This document shows, in pieces, positions 1 through 4,746 of a stretch of 6,562 nt of DNA. Position numbers and translations under genes: made by a program. Under the pieces are notes generated by a model. That model searched no databases and had not been told where the DNA came from. It saw only the letters and a list, made by a program, of their open reading frames with translations. Numbering within the stretch: the first letter of the stretch is position 1; every line of letters starts with the position of its first letter. The DNA comes from JAZDOH01 sp043798815. GTDB taxonomy: Bacteria; Patescibacteriota; Gracilibacteria; UM-FILTER-43-11. Location of the stretch: assembly GCA_043798815.1 (NCBI GenBank), contig JAZDOH010000035.1, positions 1 to 6,562 on the forward strand, read 5' to 3'.

Positions 1-950
1 GCGTATCGAACCCGTAACCACGAGAACAAAGCAAGATTTGCCGCGATGAGAATCAGAATCGTGATCCAAAGCGCCGCGTTAGATTGATCTCGCAAAAAAT
101 CACGCTCCAAAATAGTCTGAATAGCGTTGGCATGAATTTCCACCCCTGCCATTTTGATACCGGCACTTGTGGGCGCCAGGTAATGATCCTGTAAATCAAT
201 CGCCGTGGGGCCAATGAGCACGATTTTATCTTTAAAATCCACCGAGTTGCCGCGTTTATCCGTTCGCTTCCCTTCGAGTACATCCGCCAGCGAAATTTGC
301 CGATATCCATTAGGCTCGCTGAAATAATTAACGTACATCAAATTACTTTCATAATTTCCATCTCGTTCAGTGCTTGTCGGGATTTGTACGTCTTCTCCAG
401 CCATCCGCGCGATAGCGATTGAAAATGCTTCAATAACTCCCTGCTCTCCCGCGTCAAAGAAGGCGGGAATTTTACGGACGAACCCATCTTCATCCTGCTT
501 TACATTAATCAATCCGAGTGTTGGACTGTCGGCGAGCAGCATTTCATTCGGTCGCTCGACTTGCGACACTCCATTCTCAAAATAATAACGACTAGCCAGT
601 ACTACGTTTTTATTTGCTTTAAGCGCTTCCGCCAACGCGTCATCTCCAATGCCCGAATCCGGAAACGTGATATCGATTCCAATCGCTTTAACTCCAGCGG
701 CCTCCAGTGCGTCGATAGCTTTGGCGTAATTCTCGCGTGACCAATCCCGAAGTGACCCCAGGGCTTGTGGCCCCAACGTCTTTTCGTCAATCGCCACTAC
801 CATGATTTTGGGACTTGCCTGATCGTAGTCGTAAAACTTGTTTTGCAGCCCATGTTGCAGACCCATAAACAGGCCACGTATCCAGAATCCCGCGATCACC
901 AACAGGATCAGCACCCCTAAACCGATGAATCGGAGAATTTTTTTAAACAA
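1..950 (-). CDS. CHASE2-domain membrane sensor protein, 3' end outside the window
   Basis: Reading the minus strand from TTG at 950 gives 316 open codons up to the left edge. Residues about 8-24 form one membrane segment (ILRFIGLGVLILLVIAGFW). An extracytoplasmic CHASE2 domain follows: PKIMVVAIDEKTLG at about 47-60, the AIDALEAAGVKAIGIDITFPD block, VLASRYYF, FVRKIPAFF, and the closing DKIVLIGPTAIDLQDHYLAP and GVEIHANAIQTIL blocks. A second membrane segment (WITILILIAANLALFSWL) begins at the edge. CHASE2 is a predicted ligand-sensing domain, usually followed by several membrane helices and an output module such as a nucleotide cyclase, histidine kinase or Ser/Thr kinase; the output here is not visible. 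No ATG lies in frame before the first membrane segment, so TTG 950 or CTG 956 is the likely start. A TAA at 959-957 closes the frame upstream, and a strong promoter sits just ahead. Confidence 0.9.
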   Translation of the reverse strand, partial: MFKKILRFIGLGVLILLVIAGFWIRGLFMGLQHGLQNKFYDYDQASPKIMVVAIDEKTLGPQALGSLRDWSRENYAKAIDALEAAGVKAIGIDITFPDSGIGDDALAEALKANKNVVLASRYYFENGVSQVERPNEMLLADSPTLGLINVKQDEDGFVRKIPAFFDAGEQGVIEAFSIAIARMAGEDVQIPTSTERDGNYESNLMYVNYFSEPNGYRQISLADVLEGKRTDKRGNSVDFKDKIVLIGPTAIDLQDHYLAPTSAGIKMAGVEIHANAIQTILERDFLRDQSNAALWITILILIAANLALFSWLRVRY

Positions 951-973
951 ATTCAGTTAGAGTTATTCTTTAT

Positions 974-1002
974 ATTATACCAAATTTCGCCTGATTTATC
1001 AA
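974..1002 (-). promoter_or_regulatory. Sigma-70-type promoter of the CHASE2 gene
   Basis: On the minus strand, TTGATA (1002-997) and TATAAT (979-974) are separated by exactly 17 bases, close to the bacterial consensus. The -10 box is preceded by GG. Transcription would begin near 967, which leaves only about 10-17 bases before CTG 956 or TTG 950. There is no Shine-Dalgarno sequence in that leader. Confidence 0.8.
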
Positions 1003-1037
1003 TTAAACTTGACTCTGAAATCATCTTTCTTTACCTT

Positions 1038-1087
1038 TTTTCTGAGGTGATCTTGTCGTAAACTTCATTCCACACCGCCTCAGAAAA
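1038..1087. repeat. 10-bp perfect inverted repeat in the divergent gap
   Basis: TTTTCTGAGG at 1038-1047 is repeated as CCTCAGAAAA at 1078-1087, with a 30-base spacer. It lies between the CHASE2 promoter and the promoter of the gene at 1162. The U-tract geometry of an intrinsic terminator is absent on both strands, because the A and T runs sit on the wrong sides. It could be a dimeric regulator site or the remains of a small mobile repeat; nothing in the window decides between them. Otherwise the 951-1161 gap holds only the two promoters. Confidence 0.5.
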
Positions 1088-1108
1088 GAGAAGCGGAACG
1101 TTTTAGAG

Positions 1109-1137
1109 TGGAAAAAGCGAAGAAAATCAGGTATAAT
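1109..1137 (+). promoter_or_regulatory. Promoter of the hypothetical gene at 1162
   Basis: TATAAT at 1132-1137, preceded by GG, has a weak -35 (TGGAAA, 1109-1114) at 17-base spacing. The expected transcription start is near 1144, about 18 bases before ATG 1162. This rules against the GTG at 1108 as the start, since that codon lies upstream of the promoter's -10 box. The leader is A-rich with no Shine-Dalgarno sequence. Confidence 0.65.
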
Positions 1138-1161
1138 AAAAAGATAACAAAATTAAATTAT

Positions 1162-2031
1162 ATGCCTACGCCAGATACTCAACACGCACAGGATTCTGTT
1201 CGATCAAGACGGTTAGATGTTGTCGGTGATGTTATTGAAGGCGAAAGACAGAAGGCAAGAGACGTGCTTGCACTAGTTCGATATGCAGCTCATTTTAATC
1301 AATTGGAAAGTTTGAAAAAATGGATAGCGACATTAGATAGCGAAAGATTAATAGCTTTCCTTAGAGAATCGGGTCGCCTCCCCACAGAATTGATAGATGA
1401 AGTATTTGTTCATTGCAGGCGGCAACAAGTAGAATGCGTATTAAGAGATACGGAAACAAGCCCCCTGACTATACGACAATGGTTAGCTCGCTCCAGATTG
1501 AGTAAACAGAAAATAAGAAGTGAGGGAAGGGCAGCCTGGAGAAGGATTTTGCACCAAGCCCTGGAAGAACATCGAACTCTTGATGATGTGGAGCGAAGGG
1601 GGGTGGCAGATGTAGCTGAACAAATTACCGATAAGCCAACATGGGATGTTGTAGCTCAATTTGCTGAATATGATCCGGTAATCGCGGAAGCGCTACTTCA
1701 AAATCAAATTGTCGGTATGAGTTATGTCAGAGAATTCACCGATAGAGTTATTGCTGAATGGGTGGCAGGTAACAAGCACACCCGGGCAGTAACAGAAAAA
1801 GTTTTAGAAAAAGTGGCTGATTATTTACATGAAGTGATGCGTGGAAAAGCGGAACGTAATGAGCAAGACGCAGAATTGGTTGAATTAGCGGAATTAGTAG
1901 AGCTTCTTATAGATGTACCCAAAGCGGAAAGAGCTTTAGTTAAAATTGATAATTTGTTTATAGGCCTTACAGGTCAAAATGCACTAGCTTTCAAAAAACA
2001 TTTTGTAGCAGGTAATACCAATTTGCAATAG
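1162..2031 (+). CDS. Helix-rich hypothetical protein, 3' end cut off by an IS630 element
   Basis: I do not recognise this family. The ORF is open further upstream to GTG 1108, but ATG 1162 is preferred because a TATAAT box lies at 1132-1137. From there it encodes 289 residues. The sequence is charged, lacks signal peptide and membrane segments, and looks almost entirely helical, with heptad-like stretches such as VEKVADYLHEV-type helices in the last third and an acidic LVELAELVELLIDVP segment. The last five codons (N-T-N-L-Q) and the TAG stop come from the insertion sequence: the terminal repeat starts at 2016. The native gene therefore ran on into the fragment at 3140-3350 (see that entry), for a reconstructed product of about 354 residues. 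The stable part before the break might still make a folded protein that lacks only its disordered tail. Function unknown. Confidence 0.75.
   Translation: MPTPDTQHAQDSVRSRRLDVVGDVIEGERQKARDVLALVRYAAHFNQLESLKKWIATLDSERLIAFLRESGRLPTELIDEVFVHCRRQQVECVLRDTETSPLTIRQWLARSRLSKQKIRSEGRAAWRRILHQALEEHRTLDDVERRGVADVAEQITDKPTWDVVAQFAEYDPVIAEALLQNQIVGMSYVREFTDRVIAEWVAGNKHTRAVTEKVLEKVADYLHEVMRGKAERNEQDAELVELAELVELLIDVPKAERALVKIDNLFIGLTGQNALAFKKHFVAGNTNLQ
2013..2015 (+). repeat. Left target-site duplication (TAA, or TA at 2013-2014)
   Basis: The bases TAA just left of the IS inverted repeat match TAA at 3137-3139 just right of it. IS630-family elements duplicate TA, so the true duplication may be only TA (2013-2014 and 3137-3138) with the third A belonging to the element or host by chance. 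Both readings give the same empty site. Confidence 0.65.
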
Positions 2032-2040
2032 AAATCATAC
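2016..2040 (+). repeat. IS630 left terminal inverted repeat
   Basis: TACCAATTTGCAATAGAAAT followed by CATAC is an exact reverse complement of 3112-3136. It lies at the 3' end of the transposase. It supplies the TAG stop (2029-2031) to the interrupted host gene on the plus strand and the TGA stop (2037-2035) of the transposase on the minus strand. Confidence 0.9.
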
Positions 2041-2595
2041 ATTATTGAATCCCATCCATTCCCAATTGGAGATGGATTTAACCGTCTGTGGTGAATTCTC
2101 ATAGTGCAGGGAGGCCGCGACAAGATGTTCCTCCAGCTGATCCATGGACTCAAAGGAAACATTGCCGAAAAACTTTTCCCTCATCTCGTCCCACATGTTC
2201 TCCGAAGGATTGAGCTGCGGGCAGTAAGGGGGCAGAAACAGGAGTCTCATGTTATCAGGAACTATAAGCTCCTGACCTTTGTGGCATGGTGCCCCGTCGG
2301 TGACCATGAGAATGAGTTCATCAGGATGCCTGTCACTTACCTCCTGTAAAAAACGGTTCATGCAAAAAGAATCCATATGGGGAAGAATGAGGGAGTCCAT
2401 GCCTCCGTCCCCGGGACAGAAAGCACCATACAGATAAGTGTATTCCCTGATGATCTGCTTATTGGTCACGGGACGGATCGCTTTATATGCCCAGCACTGC
2501 CTCGGGTCATTGATTCTCCCGAACCTGGCCTCATCCTGAAACATAGGCTTTAAGGTCAGCCTCCTTAAAAGCGCCTCAATCCCCGTACGGATCAT
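2035..2595 (-). CDS. IS630 transposase, second frame (DDE catalytic domain)
   Basis: This frame encodes 186 residues from ATG 2595, but probably functions as the C-terminal part of a fusion with the frame at 3094-2576. It holds the whole DDE catalytic core of an IS630/Tc1-mariner transposase: first Asp in MFQDEARFG (D21), second in LMVTDGAPCHKG (D100), and Glu in QLNPSENMWDEMR (E132). The D-to-E spacing of 31 residues is close to the family's usual 34. On its own it lacks the DNA-binding domain. The frame continues open upstream of ATG 2595 (…TTT-TTC-CCC-CTG-GCT), which allows ribosomes to enter it by a +1 slip from the first frame. The TGA stop is inside the left inverted repeat. Confidence 0.85.
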   Translation of the reverse strand: MIRTGIEALLRRLTLKPMFQDEARFGRINDPRQCWAYKAIRPVTNKQIIREYTYLYGAFCPGDGGMDSLILPHMDSFCMNRFLQEVSDRHPDELILMVTDGAPCHKGQELIVPDNMRLLFLPPYCPQLNPSENMWDEMREKFFGNVSFESMDQLEEHLVAASLHYENSPQTVKSISNWEWMGFNNV

Positions 2596-3094
2596 AGCCA
2601 GGGGGAAAAATCGCCCCCCTGAAATGTTTCATGGCTTCCCGATCGTGTTTAGGGTGCTCCGGACGGGGCGCTATTTTCCTCCATCCGTGACGCTCCAGCA
2701 ATCTGTAGGTGACGGTGGGATCCAGGTCTTTTTCAAGGAGCTCCGCGTGAGCCTTGTGAATTTGGCTTACCGTGACAAGGCTTCCCTTTTCCGATTTTAC
2801 TTTAAACGATTCCAGAAATTCAGCTTCTTTTTCCGGTTCCAAATGGGCCCTTCCTCTGTTTCGCCCCCTTCTTTCCCCCAGCAGTCTGTCCCATCCCCCT
2901 CCCCTGAACCATTGCCAGACAAGTCTGACGTGACTTGGTTTATAACCGACCATTCTGGCTATTGAGATGGAGTCCGATCCGAAACAACGGAAAAAGATGC
3001 ACTGCACCCGTCTCATCTCCGACGACCGCTGAACGGTTTTCAGTAAGGCTTCCGCTTCCGACTGTGTTTTTGTTCCGAAGGCATTTTTATTCAT
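2576..3094 (-). CDS. IS630 transposase, first frame (helix-turn-helix DNA-binding part)
   Basis: This 172-residue frame starts at ATG 3094. It holds the N-terminal winged-helix DNA-binding region: ISIARMVGYKPSHVRLVWQW at about residues 43-62 is a helix-turn-helix, followed by a basic GERRGRNRGR linker and LLERHGWRKIAPRPEHPKHD, which in single-frame IS630 proteins leads directly into the catalytic domain. It then ends at a TGA after PYGD, overlapping the second frame by 20 bases. A +1 slip on CCC at 2605-2603 would give a 352-residue fusion (164 + 188), a normal IS630 length. A one-base indel in the neighbouring G6/T5/C5 tracts is the alternative explanation. A promoter is present six bases upstream of the ATG, so the transcript may be leaderless. 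Confidence 0.85.
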   Translation of the reverse strand: MNKNAFGTKTQSEAEALLKTVQRSSEMRRVQCIFFRCFGSDSISIARMVGYKPSHVRLVWQWFRGGGWDRLLGERRGRNRGRAHLEPEKEAEFLESFKVKSEKGSLVTVSQIHKAHAELLEKDLDPTVTYRLLERHGWRKIAPRPEHPKHDREAMKHFRGAIFPPGYDPYGD

Positions 3095-3100
3095 GCCCCA

Positions 3101-3129
3101 ATTCTACACCTGTATGATTTCTATTGCAA
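3101..3129 (-). promoter_or_regulatory. Transposase promoter, with the -35 box inside the right inverted repeat
   Basis: On the minus strand TTGCAA (3129-3124) and TAGAAT (3106-3101) are 17 bases apart. Only six bases separate the -10 box from the ATG at 3094, so transcription would start at about the A of the ATG and yield a leaderless mRNA. The -35 element lies within the terminal inverted repeat, so transposase binding to that end could repress its own transcription; the latter is inference. Confidence 0.65.
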
Positions 3130-3136
3130 ATTGGTA
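3112..3136 (-). repeat. IS630 right terminal inverted repeat
   Basis: The 25 bases are the exact reverse complement of 2016-2040. Inward of the repeats the two ends diverge at once, so 25 bp is the full extent of the match. This copy also carries the transposase -35 box. Confidence 0.9.
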
Positions 3137-3139
3137 TAA
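3137..3139 (+). repeat. Right target-site duplication (TAA, or TA at 3137-3138)
   Basis: Matches the TAA at 2013-2015 on the other side of the element. Deleting the element and one copy joins ...GCAGGTAA to GTCAGC... and restores a continuous reading frame with the Gly/Asn-rich tail. Confidence 0.65.
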
Positions 3140-3350
3140 GTCAGCAGGAAATGGTAATGGCAACGGTAATGGTGAAAATGGCAGTGGAAAACGCAGTGGT
3201 ATTCGTGAACAAAATGCTGCAAGAAGAGCGCATCATGAGACAACTAACGGAGTTCCTGCGCAAATGAGACGGGGAGTTTTGCCAGCAAGAACTGGGCGCG
3301 GCAACCTTAGGCAAGGATTTACTAAGAGTAGGCACCGCGAACGATACTAA
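3140..3350 (+). pseudogene. Severed 3' end of the gene at 1162: Gly/Asn-rich basic tail
   Basis: After removing the IS and one TAA, codon AA|G joins position 2015 to 3140 and the frame reads K-SAGNGNGNGNGENGSGKRSG and onward to a TAA at 3348-3350, adding 70 residues. The tail is hydrophilic, rich in G, N, R and H, and surely disordered. The choice of frame is supported by the hexamer run at about 3148-3172: copies of GGTAAT vary as GGC and AAC, which are silent changes in exactly this frame, a sign of selection on the Gly-Asn protein sequence. The fragment now lacks its own start and is probably untranslated. Its stop overlaps the lgt stop by three or four bases, tail to tail, which is a plausible native gene end. 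Confidence 0.7.
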
Positions 3351-4120
3351 AAATTAGATACCTTTCTGATTTTATAAAACAAAAAGACTCCAGCTATTAA
3401 AACAACCAAACTAAACATCTGCCCCAACGTAAAATAGCTGAAAATAAATCCAATCTGTTCGTCCGGTTGGCGGAAAAATTCGACGATGAACCGAAGGGCA
3501 CCGTACAACATTAAAAAACTCGCCATCAAAGTGCCGCGGCGGGAATTTTTATGAAAAATGGCGAGAAGAATCGCGAAAATGAGTAGATCTTTTCCAGCCG
3601 CAAACAATTGCGAAGGCCAGCGGAGCACTCCATCGCCAAAATTCACTCCAAGCCATTGCCAGCGAGCGCTTTCGATAACTCGTCCCACCAGCTCCAGATT
3701 CACAAAATTGGCCAGCCGGCCAAACACAAGCGCGAGCGCCCCGGGGATGATCACCATATCGGCCATATCCAAAAGCCGTATGCCATGCTTTTTGGCATAA
3801 ACATATCCCACGGTCAGCGAGCCAATAAGTCCGCCATGAAACGACATGCCTCCTTTCCAAATCGCCACAATCTCCAGTGGGTGAGCAAGGTAGTACGGAA
3901 GATTGTAAAAAATCACATACCCCAACCGTCCGCCGACGACTACTCCAAGCAAAAACACCCAAAATATCACATCGTAAATCTGGTCTTTATTTTTAAAGAC
4001 TGGGCGCTTTTGATTGAGTTTTTGCAAAATCAAAATACTCAAAACCAGCCCCACGCCATACGCGATTCCATACCAACGTACCGCAAGGGGGCCAAGGTGA
4101 AAAGCAATAGGGTCAATCAT
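3347..4120 (-). CDS. lgt: Prolipoprotein diacylglyceryl transferase
   Basis: Lgt is an inner-membrane enzyme that moves the diacylglyceryl group of phosphatidylglycerol onto the lipobox cysteine of prolipoproteins, the first step of lipoprotein maturation. The 257-residue length is normal. Visible marks in order: VRWYGIAYG (14-22), GGRLGYV (63-69), the HGG motif in GGMSFHGGLIG (His95), the signature FGRLANFVNLELVGR (133-147; Arg134, Asn138, Asn141, Glu143), PSQL (169-172), and LYGALRFIVEFFRQPDEQIG (205-224; Arg210, Glu214). At least six hydrophobic helices are apparent. ATG 4120 gives the family's typical N-terminus. The PSQL motif is followed by FAAG where many family members have YE; this is a minor deviation. 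The gene starts 7 bases after the stop of the small hypothetical gene upstream, so the two are likely co-transcribed. It converges with the broken gene tail at 3350. Confidence 0.96.
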   Translation of the reverse strand: MIDPIAFHLGPLAVRWYGIAYGVGLVLSILILQKLNQKRPVFKNKDQIYDVIFWVFLLGVVVGGRLGYVIFYNLPYYLAHPLEIVAIWKGGMSFHGGLIGSLTVGYVYAKKHGIRLLDMADMVIIPGALALVFGRLANFVNLELVGRVIESARWQWLGVNFGDGVLRWPSQLFAAGKDLLIFAILLAIFHKNSRRGTLMASFLMLYGALRFIVEFFRQPDEQIGFIFSYFTLGQMFSLVVLIAGVFLFYKIRKVSNF

Positions 4121-4127
4121 GAGGCCA

Positions 4128-4364
4128 TTATTCCCTCACTCGTGACTGTTGTCCAGTTCGTCCTGTGCGCGGCCGCACAGCTTGTTGAGCATCAGTTTTC
4201 TTTTTTCTGGGTTCTTCGCCGACTTTAAACAAGAATTTAGCTTCGGGATTTGGCCCATTTTTTTCACCAGTAGGTCTAATCCATACAGACGTACCAATAG
4301 GGGCGACACTTCCAGCTCTTTCTATGGCAACATAATAAGCCCCCACACTAGTTCTTACTTCCAA
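4128..4364 (-). CDS. Small basic hypothetical protein upstream of lgt
   Basis: I do not recognise this family. The frame is open from TTG 4448, but that start would lie inside the divergent gene at 4425. TTG 4364 is a better guess, giving 78 residues (GTG 4346 is another option); no in-frame ATG exists. The first 50 residues (EVRTSVGAYYVAIERAGSVA, then GTSVWIRPTGE and AKFLFKVGEEP) look like a small beta-rich domain with regular strand-turn alternation. The last 28 are a basic, disordered tail (RKKKTDAQQ, RTGRTGQQSRVRE). No signal peptide or membrane segment is visible from the 4364 start. Its stop is 7 bases before lgt, suggesting one transcription unit. I could not find a convincing promoter for the pair. 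The start is uncertain, and so is the protein's reality to a lesser degree. Confidence 0.55.
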   Translation of the reverse strand: MEVRTSVGAYYVAIERAGSVAPIGTSVWIRPTGEKNGPNPEAKFLFKVGEEPRKKKTDAQQAVRPRTGRTGQQSRVRE

Positions 4365-4381
4365 TTTTTTAAATGATCTTG

Positions 4382-4410
4382 TTGCTAAACCTATTGAAAA
4401 ATGGTATAAT
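4382..4410 (+). promoter_or_regulatory. Promoter of the 93-aa hypothetical gene
   Basis: TTGCTA (4382-4387) and TATAAT (4405-4410) are exactly 17 bases apart, with GG before the -10 box. Transcription would start near 4417, some 8 bases before ATG 4425. The leader (AATAAGATAAATTT) has no Shine-Dalgarno sequence and closely matches the initial transcribed region of the gene at 1162. Confidence 0.75.
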
Positions 4411-4424
4411 AATAAGATAAATTT

Positions 4425-4706
4425 ATGAGTCCTAACGTTCCGGAACAATTAGTCCGTGTAACCATGCTGCACGTGGCGGAAGAACTTCGCGTTGCTATTC
4501 GGGAGGCAACCAGGGAAACGCTTGCAGGGGCTGAATTGGGCAAAACTGATCTTCCGCGGGAAACAGCTGAGGCAGTAGCGGATGATATCCTCAGTTTGGC
4601 AAGACAAGGACGGTGGGATATTTCTGCTCAGATACGTGGAAGTGTGTTGGTTATTGGTCATCGTGGCGAACAGGAGGATCCTTTCAGGAGTCTTGGATAT
4701 CAATAA
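4425..4706 (+). CDS. Hypothetical protein, 93 aa, upstream of tsaD
   Basis: I do not recognise this protein. The start is ATG 4425, set by the strong promoter just upstream. Residues 1-60 are amphipathic helices with alternating charged and hydrophobic positions (LHVAEELRVAIREATRETLA, ETAEAVADDILSLARQGRWD). The end is shorter and more mixed, with a likely strand IRGSVLVIGHRG. There is no membrane segment or signal peptide, and it is soluble and mildly acidic. Its stop is 40 bases before the tsaD start, and the possible tsaD promoter begins inside its last codons, so the two may be co-transcribed or independently started. Conserved bacteria-wide partners of TsaD (TsaB, TsaE) have recognisable motifs that are absent here, so it should not be called one of them. 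Confidence 0.65.
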   Translation: MSPNVPEQLVRVTMLHVAEELRVAIREATRETLAGAELGKTDLPRETAEAVADDILSLARQGRWDISAQIRGSVLVIGHRGEQEDPFRSLGYQ

Positions 4707-4724
4707 ACTTTCTTTTGCTATACT
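4693..4724 (+). promoter_or_regulatory. Possible extended -10 promoter of tsaD
   Basis: TATACT at 4719-4724 is preceded by TGC (an extended -10). TTGGAT at 4693-4698 is the nearest -35-like box, but at 20 bases it is too far for a standard site. The start would fall near 4731, about 16 bases ahead of ATG 4747, in line with the other genes here. Read-through from 4382 is also possible. Confidence 0.4.
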
Positions 4725-4746
4725 GGATCGTGATAGCTTTTTAAAC

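Larger units (their letters stand above)
2016..3136 (-). mobile_element. Complete IS630-family insertion sequence, 1121 bp
   Basis: Perfect 25-bp inverted repeats (2016-2040 and 3112-3136) bound a minus-strand transposase in two overlapping frames, flanked by a TA/TAA duplication. The length is normal for IS630 (roughly 1.0-1.4 kb). The transposase carries the DDE motifs of IS630/Tc1-mariner enzymes. The element has landed inside the 3' part of the gene starting at 1162, oriented against it. The identical ends and clean duplication suggest a recent insertion. Whether it is still active depends on whether the frame change in the transposase is programmed or a mutation. Confidence 0.9.

Noticed and set aside
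447..468. TCCCGC...GCGGGA inverted repeat in the CHASE2 gene, similar to the tsaD palindrome core
   Set aside because: The encoded FVRKIPAFF segment is an ordinary CHASE2 block, so there is no insertion; the short match is explained by coding sequence.
2018..3136. Alternative empty site using TA at 2016-2017 and 3135-3136, which would continue the 1162 frame into a Met/Val-rich tail stopping at 3267
   Set aside because: It places the duplicated TA inside the perfect inverted repeats, and the GN hexamer run shows silent variation only in the other frame; a valine/methionine run is what a shifted reading of GGTAAT would give.
3093..3139. A separate small gene starting at ATG 3093 inside the IS end
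   Set aside because: The first 15 codons come from the insertion sequence; the remainder is the displaced tail of the gene at 1162.
3608..4228. 206-codon plus-strand frame opposite lgt
   Set aside because: It is antisense to an unmistakable Lgt protein and has no family features, promoter or coding bias of its own.
4582..4746. Upstream extension of tsaD to ATG 4582
   Set aside because: It overlaps the 93-aa gene, has no similarity to TsaD, and ATG 4747 gives the canonical N-terminus.
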